A DNA stretch of 36,397 nucleotides, from positions 1 to 36,397 of the forward strand of contig JAWXAT010000022.1 of NCBI GenBank assembly GCA_034439615.1, written 5' to 3'. Every line of letters starts with the position of its first letter. Position 1 is the stretch's first letter. The position numbers and the translations under genes are program-made. Source of the DNA: Oligoflexia bacterium. GTDB lineage: Bacteria; Bdellovibrionota; Bdellovibrionia; JABDDW01. Positions 8,002 to 14,959 of this stretch are shown piece by piece. The notes below the pieces were generated by a model. That model made no database searches, was not told the DNA's origin, and saw only the letters and a program-made list of their open reading frames with translations.

Positions 8002-8631
8002 TTGGAGGGTCGTGAAATCTTAGACATCTCACCTTTGATAAACAACAAAATCGCTGTATTCCCCGGTGACACCCCATTTCAAGAAGAATTCTTGATGGAT
8101 ATGCATCAAGGGCACAATCTTACACTATCAAGCATTAAAACAACCGTGCATGTGGGAGCACATACAGATGCCCCCAATCATTATTCAAAGTCAGGATCAG
8201 GAATCGATCAGCGAAGCCTTAATTATTACTTTGGAAAATGCCAGGTCATCGAAGTTAGCCTATCGCGCGGTAGTCGAATCAAAATAGCAGATTTAAAGAA
8301 TCAAAAAATCGAAGCACCGCGTATTCTTTTTAAAACTTTGAGTTATCTTGACCCATATCAATGGAATAACGATTTCGTTAGTCTATCGGGAGAGCTCGTT
8401 GAACACTTGGCTTCTAAAAAGGTGAAACTTGTTGGTATTGATACCCCATCGATTGATCTTGCCGATGACAAAGTTTTAGAAAGTCATCAAGCCGTTGCTA
8501 AAAACGATATGGCAATTCTTGAAGGTATTGTTTTAGATAAAGTTCAACCAGGTATTTATGATTTAATTGCACTACCTTTAAAAATTGAAGGTGCCGACGC
8601 CTCACCTGTGCGTGCGGTTTTATTGAGATAA
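8002..8631 (+). CDS. kynB: Kynurenine formamidase (metal-dependent, KynB type)
   Basis: Hydrolyses N-formylkynurenine to kynurenine and formate, the second step of tryptophan catabolism. From a TTG at 8002 it has 209 residues. It starts with the family block LDISPLI, then FPGDTPF, and has the metal-binding motif HVGAHTDAPNHY (H50, H54, D56, H60). The middle block LVGIDTPSIDLAD is also typical. The start is a TTG: GGAGGT sits 4 bases ahead of TTG 8002. An in-frame TTG at 7990 would add four residues but lacks a ribosome site. It is the first gene of a six-gene rightward operon and is 7 bases from the next gene. Confidence 0.93.
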   Translation: MEGREILDISPLINNKIAVFPGDTPFQEEFLMDMHQGHNLTLSSIKTTVHVGAHTDAPNHYSKSGSGIDQRSLNYYFGKCQVIEVSLSRGSRIKIADLKNQKIEAPRILFKTLSYLDPYQWNNDFVSLSGELVEHLASKKVKLVGIDTPSIDLADDKVLESHQAVAKNDMAILEGIVLDKVQPGIYDLIALPLKIEGADASPVRAVLLR

Positions 8632-8638
8632 CTGACTG

Positions 8639-10090
8639 ATGGAAAAAATATTAAATTATATCGACGGCATACTTGTCGAACCACTTGAAAAAAAATATCT
8701 CGACAATATAAATCCATCACGTGGAAAAGTTTATTCGTTGATTCCTGATTCAAATGAAAAAGACGTTGCCCTTGCAATCAGTGCGGCCGCAAAGGCCCAC
8801 CCCATGTGGTCTCAGTCATCAGTTGAAGTGCGCTCAAGTTTTTTAAAAAAACTTAGTGTTGCCATTGAAAATAATTTAGAACAATTAGCACTTGCTGAAA
8901 CCATTGATAATGGAAAACCAATTACCACATCACGCCAGGTGGATATTCCCAGAAGCAAATTAAATTTTGAATTTTTCGCTGATTGTCTTCTGAGGTTTCA
9001 TGGCGAGGTATTTGAAACTCAAAACAATGCTTCAAATAAAGTGAGTTATTCACCATTAGGTGTTGTGGCTTGTATCTCACCTTGGAATTTACCATTATAT
9101 CTTTTCACTTGGAAAATCGCCCCTGCACTTGCAGCCGGAAACACCGTCGTAGCAAAACCTTCTGAAGTCACACCCATGACGGCTTATTTATTAAGTAAGC
9201 TGTGTATAGAAATTGGTTTACCTCCTGGGGTTCTTAATATTGTTCACGGCACGGGATCAGGCGTGGGTACCCCACTTGTTACTGCCCGAGAAATTAAAGC
9301 GGTTAGTTTTACTGGGTCAACAGTCACAGGGCGCGCTATTGCACAGGCAACAGCCGGGAGTTTTAAAAAATTATCATTAGAAATGGGCGGTAAAAATCCT
9401 AATATTATTTTTTCAGATTGTGATTTTGATAAAGCACTTGAAACAACTGTTCGCTCAAGTTTTGCAAATCAAGGTCAAATTTGTCTATGTGGTTCTAGAA
9501 TTTTTATCGAAAAATCTTTATATTCAAAATTTCGTGATGCTTTGGTTGAAAAAACTAAGTGTTTACGTATGGGCGATCCGTTGGAGGCCAATACCGAACA
9601 AGGGGCCCTTGTTTCAAAGGCCCATATGAATAAAATTTTATCGTATTTAGATTTAGCAAAAAAAGATGGTGGTAAAATACTCACTGGTGGTTCAAGAGCA
9701 AATATGACTGGCGACATCAAAGAGGGCTATTTTGTTTTACCGACACTCATCGAAGGTTTAAATTTTGATCATGAACTTAATCAAGAAGAAATTTTTGGCC
9801 CCGTGGCGACGTTGATTCCATTTAACGATGAAAATGAACTTTTAGATATGGCCAATTCCACACGCTTTGGATTATCTGCGAGCATTTGGTCACAAGATTT
9901 AAACAAAGCCTCACGTATCGCAAATAAATTAGATTCAGGAATCGTCTGGATCAACACTTGGATGGTCAGAGATTTAAGAACACCTTTTGGCGGAATGAAA
10001 GAATCAGGCGTAGGCCGTGAAGGTGGTTTTGAAGCATTAAAATTTTTCAGTGAAACAAAAAATATCTGCATAAGCACGGAGATAAAATGA
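8639..10090 (+). CDS. nbaE: 2-aminomuconate 6-semialdehyde dehydrogenase
   Basis: NAD-dependent aldehyde dehydrogenase of 483 residues, oxidising 2-aminomuconate semialdehyde to 2-aminomuconate and competing with spontaneous ring closure to picolinate. ALDH landmarks: SPWNLPLYLFTWKIAPALAA (147-166, Asn150), FTGSTVTGR for NAD binding, LEMGGKNPN with the general base Glu248, and FANQGQICLCGSR with the catalytic Cys282. The GQICLCGSR form is the one seen in the hydroxymuconic/aminomuconic semialdehyde branch of ALDHs. The substrate assignment rests mainly on the neighbours (ACMS decarboxylase, HAA dioxygenase, deaminase). No clear ribosome site is visible, so coupling to kynB seven bases upstream is likely. 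The stop overlaps the next gene by 4 bases. Confidence 0.9.
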   Translation: MEKILNYIDGILVEPLEKKYLDNINPSRGKVYSLIPDSNEKDVALAISAAAKAHPMWSQSSVEVRSSFLKKLSVAIENNLEQLALAETIDNGKPITTSRQVDIPRSKLNFEFFADCLLRFHGEVFETQNNASNKVSYSPLGVVACISPWNLPLYLFTWKIAPALAAGNTVVAKPSEVTPMTAYLLSKLCIEIGLPPGVLNIVHGTGSGVGTPLVTAREIKAVSFTGSTVTGRAIAQATAGSFKKLSLEMGGKNPNIIFSDCDFDKALETTVRSSFANQGQICLCGSRIFIEKSLYSKFRDALVEKTKCLRMGDPLEANTEQGALVSKAHMNKILSYLDLAKKDGGKILTGGSRANMTGDIKEGYFVLPTLIEGLNFDHELNQEEIFGPVATLIPFNDENELLDMANSTRFGLSASIWSQDLNKASRIANKLDSGIVWINTWMVRDLRTPFGGMKESGVGREGGFEALKFFSETKNICISTEIK

Positions 10091-10473
10091 GTAAAATAAA
10101 TTCTTCAAATGCACCTAAGCCTGTTGGTCTTTACCCCCACGCGCGTAAAGTTGGTGATTTTTTATTTTTATCAGGTGTAGGGCCTCGTCAGGCAAAAACC
10201 GATAACATTCCACCAGGTATTGAAGAGCAAACCAAAAGTGTTTTTGAAAATGTGCGCGCAATTTTAGAAGAAGCAGGGGCTTCATGGAATGATCTTATCG
10301 ATGTAACAGTTTACTTAACAAATATGAAACAAGATTTTCCCGCATATAATAAACTTTGGGCTGAATATTTTAAAGATAATCAACCATGTAGAACAACTGT
10401 TGAGGTGACTGCCCTTCCAACTCCCATTTCCATTGAGCTAAAATGCATAGCTTATGTTTCGGAGAAAAAATAA
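10087..10473 (+). CDS. nbaF: RidA-family 2-aminomuconate deaminase
   Basis: 128-residue YjgF/RidA-family protein. It has the conserved C-terminal block CRTTVEVTALPTPISIELK carrying the Arg and Glu positions used by RidA enzymes, and the family core VFENVRAILEEAGASWNDLI. Bacterial 2-aminomuconate deaminases of the 2-nitrobenzoate and 2-aminophenol pathways belong to this family. The location between the semialdehyde dehydrogenase and HAA dioxygenase genes supports that role: 2-aminomuconate to 4-oxalocrotonate plus ammonia. A general enamine/imine deaminase protecting PLP enzymes is the alternative. ATGA overlap with the upstream gene and TAATG overlap with the downstream gene show tight translational coupling. 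Confidence 0.85.
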   Translation: MSKINSSNAPKPVGLYPHARKVGDFLFLSGVGPRQAKTDNIPPGIEEQTKSVFENVRAILEEAGASWNDLIDVTVYLTNMKQDFPAYNKLWAEYFKDNQPCRTTVEVTALPTPISIELKCIAYVSEKK

Positions 10474-11009
10474 TGAGTCCGTTTCAAGCTATTGATTTTA
10501 AAAAATGGATTGAAGAGAACCGACATCTTTTAAAACCACCTATTGGTAATAAAGTTATTTGGAAAGATCATGAGTTTATCGTGATGGCTGTGGGAGGGCC
10601 AAACGAACGCACTGATTTTCACGTCAACCAAGGTGATGAATTCTTTTTTCAGTACGAAGGCAAAATGACATTAAGAGTTTTAGACCCCGACGGGCATATT
10701 AAAGATGTTCACATTAAAGCTGGAGATATTTATTTATTGCCAAAAAACACTCCCCATTCTCCTCAGCGCGAAGCCGGCAGCATTGGTCTTGTCTTAGAAA
10801 GACAACGAAGAGAAAATGAAATCGATGGACTTCAATGGTACTGCGAAAAATGTGAAACAAAATTATACGAAGAATTTTTTAAACTCACAAATATCGAAAC
10901 ACAATTTCAGGCAGTTTTTGAACGCTACTATAACAGTGACCATATAAATTGCAAAAAATGCCATCACGCTAATGGTAGAAAATGGTCGATCTGGAAGTCC
11001 AATGCTTAA
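10473..11009 (+). CDS. nbaC: 3-hydroxyanthranilate 3,4-dioxygenase
   Basis: Fe(II) extradiol-type cupin dioxygenase that opens 3-hydroxyanthranilate to 2-amino-3-carboxymuconate semialdehyde (ACMS). The 178-residue protein has iron ligands His50, Glu56 (TDFHVNQGDEFFF) and His95 (PHSPQR). These match the His51/Glu57/His95 of the Cupriavidus enzyme. The C-terminus has two CxxC pairs (C124/C127 and C160/C163) forming the rubredoxin-like second iron site found in bacterial but not animal enzymes. The ATG at 10473 is chosen over one at 10443 because GGAG lies 8 bases upstream and the TAATG overlap is typical here. The gene overlaps the next by 8 bases. Confidence 0.95.
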   Translation: MSPFQAIDFKKWIEENRHLLKPPIGNKVIWKDHEFIVMAVGGPNERTDFHVNQGDEFFFQYEGKMTLRVLDPDGHIKDVHIKAGDIYLLPKNTPHSPQREAGSIGLVLERQRRENEIDGLQWYCEKCETKLYEEFFKLTNIETQFQAVFERYYNSDHINCKKCHHANGRKWSIWKSNA

Positions 11010-12018
11010 AATTGATATTCACACTCACATATTACCGCCCGAGCTTCCTCACTTTAAAGATAAGTTTGGTTATGGGGGTTTTATTGATCTTAAACCCTGC
11101 ACAAACTCTCATGACGTAGACATGTTTGATGATTCAGGTAAATTTTTTCGCCGCGTGAAACAAAATTGTTTTGATCCAAAACTCAGACTTAAAGAATATG
11201 CAAAACATGATGTTAAAGTTCAGGTTTTATCAACGTTACCCGTGATGTTTAATTATTGGGCTAAACCCCAAGATTGTTTAATCGTTAGTAAATATCTCAA
11301 TGATCACATTGCTAATGTTGTTGAAAAAAATCCAAAGCAGTTTATTGGTCTTGGTACTATTCCATTACAAGACCCACAATTAGCTGCAAAAGAAACTGAG
11401 CGCTGTATAAAAGAATTAAATCTTAAAGGAATTCAAATCGGCTCACATATTAATGAGTGGAATTTATCTGACCCAGCACTTTATCCATTTTATGAAACAT
11501 GCGAAAAACTAGGCGCCTCACTCTTTGTTCACCCGTGGGATATGATGGGTTCTGACCGAATGCAAAAGTATTGGCTCCCCTGGCTTGTCGGAATGCCCGC
11601 AGAAGGTGCACTTGCCATAAGTTCAATGATTTTCGGCGGTATTTTTAAACGCTTTCCAAAACTGCGCGTAGCATTTGCTCATGGTGGTGGTTCGTTTCCA
11701 TTTACTCTTGGCCGCATTCAACATGGCTTTGAAGCTAGGCCTGATCTGTGTGCGATTGATAATAAAACTTCTCCTGAGAAACATATTGGTAAGTTTTTTG
11801 TAGATAGCTTGGTACATGATATCGATGCTTTAAAATTTTTAGTAAAAGCCATGGGCCGAGAAAATATTTGCTTAGGCACGGACTACCCGTTTCCTTTAGG
11901 TGAAGATAAACCTGGGAAATTAATTAAAGATGCAAAACTTGATAAAGCCACACAAGAATGGCTCTATCATAAAGCAGCGCTGAAATGGCTGGGAATGAAA
12001 AAATCTGAACTTGAATGA
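11002..12018 (+). CDS. nbaD: 2-amino-3-carboxymuconate 6-semialdehyde decarboxylase (ACMSD)
   Basis: Amidohydrolase-superfamily zinc decarboxylase that turns ACMS into 2-aminomuconate semialdehyde, steering carbon away from spontaneous quinolinate formation and so away from NAD synthesis. From ATG 11002 it has 338 residues, close to human (336) and Pseudomonas (334) enzymes. Zinc ligands are in IDIHTHILP (H7, H9), FVHPWDM (H177) and CLGTDYPFPLGE (D294). H177 and D294 carry the same numbers as in the Pseudomonas fluorescens enzyme, and FAHGGG supplies the active-site His (H227). An ATG at 10972 would add ten residues lying inside the upstream gene. GGAAG just before 11002 supports the shorter form. 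Confidence 0.95.
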   Translation: MLKIDIHTHILPPELPHFKDKFGYGGFIDLKPCTNSHDVDMFDDSGKFFRRVKQNCFDPKLRLKEYAKHDVKVQVLSTLPVMFNYWAKPQDCLIVSKYLNDHIANVVEKNPKQFIGLGTIPLQDPQLAAKETERCIKELNLKGIQIGSHINEWNLSDPALYPFYETCEKLGASLFVHPWDMMGSDRMQKYWLPWLVGMPAEGALAISSMIFGGIFKRFPKLRVAFAHGGGSFPFTLGRIQHGFEARPDLCAIDNKTSPEKHIGKFFVDSLVHDIDALKFLVKAMGRENICLGTDYPFPLGEDKPGKLIKDAKLDKATQEWLYHKAALKWLGMKKSELE

Positions 12019-12051
12019 ATTTGTCTGAACATGAATGAGGAAACTTAAAAA

Positions 12052-12789
12052 ATGGATTTACAACTCAAAGGTAAAAAAGCGCTAGTCATGGGGTCATCAA
12101 CAGGTCTTGGTCGCGCCATCGCAGAAGGCTTAATCGCTGAAGGTGCAGAAGTCGCAATTTGCGCACGAAATGAAGCACAACTAAAAAAAACTGCTGAAGA
12201 AATTAAAGCCACAGCTTATTTTACATGTGATCTCAGCATCGCAGGCCTTGCCAATGATCTTGTTGAAAGAACAATTAAAAAATTAGGTGGTCTTGATATT
12301 TTAGTTACAAATACAGGCGGTCCCGCTCGAGGGAACTTTTTAGATATCACTATTGAACAATGGGAAAAAGATTATCAAAGTGTGTGGATGAGTGTAGTTG
12401 AATCACTAAACTCAGCACTCCCGCATATGGAATCAAAAGGCTTTGGTAGAATTATGATGATCACTTCAGTCGCAGCTCGAGAACCCCTAGCAAGACTTAC
12501 AAGTTCAAACGGTTTGCGCGCAGGTCTAAAAGGCTTAGCAAAATCAATCTCCACTGAGTACGCAGCAAAAGGTATCACAGTAAATGTTCTCATGCCGGGC
12601 TACACAAACACTGACAGACTTAAAGAATTAAACTTAAGTGAAGAACGCATTAAACAAATGGTTCCTGCAGGAAGATTAGCTGAGCCAAAAGAACTCGCCG
12701 ATCTCGCAGTATTCCTAGCATCACCGAGAGCAAGCTACATCACCGGACAAAGCATCGCAGTAGATGGCGGATTCATTAAAGGCAACTAA
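12052..12789 (+). CDS. Short-chain dehydrogenase/reductase-like protein lacking the catalytic Tyr and Lys
   Basis: 245-residue SDR-fold protein, last gene of the kyn operon. The nucleotide-binding motif is GSSTGLG (14-20), followed by NTGGPA where most SDRs have NNAG, catalytic-type Ser139 and the C-terminal YITGQSIAVDGG. The positions of the YxxxK motif, 13 and 17 residues after Ser139, are Ser152 and Arg156 (SSNGLRAG), so both key residues are replaced. A subgroup called BKR-like SDR-like is known to diverge from the catalytic tetrad in this way, and this protein fits it. It should therefore not be named FabG. By position it may act on a kynurenine or aminomuconate intermediate, but no reaction can be assigned. 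GAGG precedes the ATG by about 9 bases. Confidence 0.85.
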   Translation: MDLQLKGKKALVMGSSTGLGRAIAEGLIAEGAEVAICARNEAQLKKTAEEIKATAYFTCDLSIAGLANDLVERTIKKLGGLDILVTNTGGPARGNFLDITIEQWEKDYQSVWMSVVESLNSALPHMESKGFGRIMMITSVAAREPLARLTSSNGLRAGLKGLAKSISTEYAAKGITVNVLMPGYTNTDRLKELNLSEERIKQMVPAGRLAEPKELADLAVFLASPRASYITGQSIAVDGGFIKGN

Positions 12790-12794
12790 ACTTC

Positions 12795-12821
12795 GGTAAC
12801 TTCGGTACCCGGTACCTTTTT
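12795..12821 (+). terminator. Candidate terminator after the kyn operon
   Basis: GGTaAC-TTCG-GTACC at 12795-12809 can fold into a five-pair stem with one bulged A, closed by a C(UUCG)G tetraloop. A competing stem, GGTAC-CCG-GTACC (12804-12816), leads directly into TTTTT. It starts six bases after the SDR stop. A tandem 9-base repeat (AACTTCGGT twice, 12789-12806) overlaps the stop codon. The stems are short, so efficiency is uncertain. Confidence 0.45.
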
Positions 12822-12827
12822 CGTTAG

Positions 12828-12983
12828 CAATGCGTCATATATCAGGCAGATTTTAAACCTGACCAAGTTACTATAGTGGATTGCCCCGTCGCTCGCCTTC
12901 CCTATGATCCCCTGAATCCCGAGAAGAGATCGTTAGAAATGCCAGTTGATGGTGGTAATTTGGTCACTGTAATTTTTTACTGA
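12828..12983 (+). other. Short orphan ORF, possible gene remnant
   Basis: From just after a TAG, 51 codons stay open to a TGA at 12981. An in-frame GTG lies at 12876, but there is no ribosome site. The translation has coding-like character (PVARLPYDPLNPEK, then MPVDGGNLVTV) yet no start. It faces and overlaps the end of the leftward secreted-protein gene by 20 bases. The GGN-containing tail faintly recalls agmatine-deiminase-type sequences, but the match is too short to claim. It is best read as a remnant or chance ORF. Confidence 0.2.
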
Positions 12984-14156
12984 CGAAATGTCTTGCGTTT
13001 AGAGCTTTAGAATATTGAGCTATGAATTTCCGAATTGCAGCGTGTTTTAAAAAATAATTATTAAACCATTTATTCACCACTTCTTCATTTTCAAACTCAA
13101 CAAACTCTGTCTGTACGAATTTATTTGAAGCCGTCAGTGGATCTTTAATTGCTAAAGCTTCAACCACATGTGCATTTTCGTGGGTAATTTTAAAAACAGC
13201 ATCAATAATATCTTTTCTTAAGCCAGGGGTTTTAACCTTAAGTATTGTGTCATAGAGCTGTGGATACCATTGCTGGCGATGTTCAATGACTTCTCCCATT
13301 TCATTGTTACCAACAAAATTTAGTTCTAAATTAATTCTCGCATTTGCATGAAACCCATCGTGAGCCAAATACTCAGGGGCATTCATAAGTACATTATCTA
13401 CATCTTGAATGATATTTCCAAAGGTTACTCCCAAGAAATATATGGGCAAGTGAGCAACCCTGATAAAATCTAGCTCAGACAACTGTTTTGAGGTTGGGTA
13501 CAAAAAAGGAATAAAATTAGATTTTTCATAGGCACTGGCAATGCCACCAGCCATAAAGATATGCCTATACAAGCTGCTTTGACCCATTGTCTGTTGGCCA
13601 ATCCACCCACCTACAAACCGACTATAAAAATCACTGTTTCTAATCGCAGCCTCTCCGGGAAGATCTTTGCTATGGGCATGAACATACATAGCTCTTTCGA
13701 GCAAAATTAAAAAATCTTTATAGGTTTTGATGTGCTTTAAATTTTTGCCCCGATAAAAATCTAATATCTCAAGATGGAGACCAGGATTAAGATAGAGCTT
13801 ATTCGCTAGATTACTTTTTGCTGTTGGCTTTTGAGAATGAATAAATCTAAGTGCACGTGATGCGATAAGACGAAACTCATTATCAAATTCGTTTAAGGAA
13901 ATATCCATTCCTGCAAATAGATTTTCTGAAAATTCGTCATTAAAATTGCTGCTATTACGAATATTTTCTAAGTTAAATGGATTTGTAATATAACTTTTAT
14001 AACGCTCATAAGTTTTTGTCCAAGAGCTTTGTGATGAAAAACTTAATTTTGGAGTTCCTGATTTTCCAAGTTTAGAAAGAACAGCATCGCAGCGTTCAGC
14101 GTTTGCATTGGATCCCAAAAAAACATGATGATTATGAGGGGGAGAAACTTCTTCAT
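12964..14156 (-). CDS. Secreted protein of unknown function with an apparent one-base frameshift in the signal peptide
   Basis: A continuous reading frame of about 384 codons (14118 to 12964) has no ATG at its start and only a TTG. An ATG at 14156 in another frame encodes a clear signal-peptide start, MKKFLPLIIIMFF. The two frames meet in a run of seven T (complement of 14117-14123). With eight T the protein would read MKKFLPLIIIMFFLGSNANA followed by ERCDAVL, a complete signal peptide with an ANA cleavage site. So this is a one-base homopolymer deletion, a slippage site or a sequencing error. AGGAG lies 13 bases before the ATG. The mature part has no recognised domain. It has His-rich blocks (HDGFHANARI, THENAHVVEA, EHRQQWYP). 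Function unknown. Confidence 0.6.
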
Positions 14157-14186
14157 ATATTAAACAAAACTCCTATGGGGTAGTGA

Positions 14187-14309
14187 GTGCTTGTGAGTTT
14201 TCAAATTCTTTGCGTTTCAGAGGCTCTTGGCGCCATTTATAACCAACTTTCAATTAATGAAATGAATAATGAATACCGTAAAATTACTCCTAAAGAGTTA
14301 GGCAACTAA
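14187..14309 (+). other. Small ORF of 40 codons with GTG start, uncertain
   Basis: Open from a TGA at 14184, with GTG codons at 14187 and 14193, to TAA at 14307. The translation is protein-like (SEALGAIYNQLSINEMNNEY, then KITPKELGN). No convincing ribosome site is seen, and the 3' end runs into an inverted repeat. It could be the tail of a decayed gene or a small gene. No homology is recognised. Confidence 0.22.
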
Positions 14310-14323
14310 TAGATGCCTAACTC
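14295..14323. repeat. Perfect 10-bp inverted repeat (hairpin)
   Basis: GAGTTAGGCA (14295-14304), nine-base loop, TGCCTAACTC (14314-14323). Three further pairs, TAA/TTA, form beyond a one-base mismatch. No T-run follows on either strand, so it is not a classical terminator. It lies 3' of the crcB gene and 5' of the frameshifted secreted-protein gene, both leftward. Confidence 0.55.
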
Positions 14324-14405
14324 CTTAGTGTGATGATTTTAAAGTCAGAGTCACGTGGTCAACATGCCTAAATCTTTCGGGCAGAGTATGCCAATTTGAC
14401 TAGTA

Positions 14406-14780
14406 TTATACGAGCAATTTTCGCACGATCAAAATGGGGACAAAAGTCGCCAACAAACCCAGTGCCGGACTTAAAAGGAAATATACAAGTGCGGGAGCAA
14501 ATCTCCCGCGTTCAAACATTATGAGGGTTTGAAGAGTATACGCGGAAAAAGTAGTAAACCCTCCGCAAAAACCGATCAAAAGTGCGGTCTGAAAACCGAC
14601 GGGAAAATCTCGGTTTATACTCAATACGTAAATCGTTCCCGCGATTAGTGAGCCTAAAATGTTTACTGCCAATGTGGTTACAGGGAACTGTTCGTTCCAA
14701 TTCCCTAAGAACTGATCGACCCCATAACGGCTTAAAACACCTACTAATCCCAATAATGATACTAAAAGTACAGTCTGCAT
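14406..14780 (-). CDS. crcB: Fluoride ion exporter CrcB/Fluc
   Basis: Small inner-membrane fluoride channel that forms a dual-topology dimer. It has 124 residues, the usual length, and four hydrophobic segments. Family motifs are GVLSRYGVDQ near the N-terminus, TLAVNILGS (35-43, with the conserved Asn) and GFCGGFTTFSAYTLQ (70-84, containing the pore Phe residues). Only a weak ribosome site (GGTGA) is visible. It lies 180 bases downstream of tryptophan dioxygenase on the same strand. The gap contains sequences only loosely like a fluoride riboswitch. Confidence 0.93.
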   Translation of the reverse strand: MQTVLLVSLLGLVGVLSRYGVDQFLGNWNEQFPVTTLAVNILGSLIAGTIYVLSINRDFPVGFQTALLIGFCGGFTTFSAYTLQTLIMFERGRFAPALVYFLLSPALGLLATFVPILIVRKLLV

Positions 14781-14959
14781 TTTTTTATTTCACCATCTTG
14801 CCTGCCAGAGGTCATCAATAAAATGATTTCGTACCCACGCCTGCCATGAAACATATGGGACTCAAGCATCTCCACGTTAAGAGTTCCTTCGCGTTACTGC
14901 CGAAATCCGCATTAAGCCCAGAGTACCATTAGCAGCAACCGTATGAATTTTTTAATACC

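Noticed and set aside
12052-12789. Naming the SDR as FabG (3-oxoacyl-ACP reductase)
   Set aside because: The catalytic Tyr and Lys are Ser and Arg and no fatty-acid genes are nearby, so the common automatic name would mislead.
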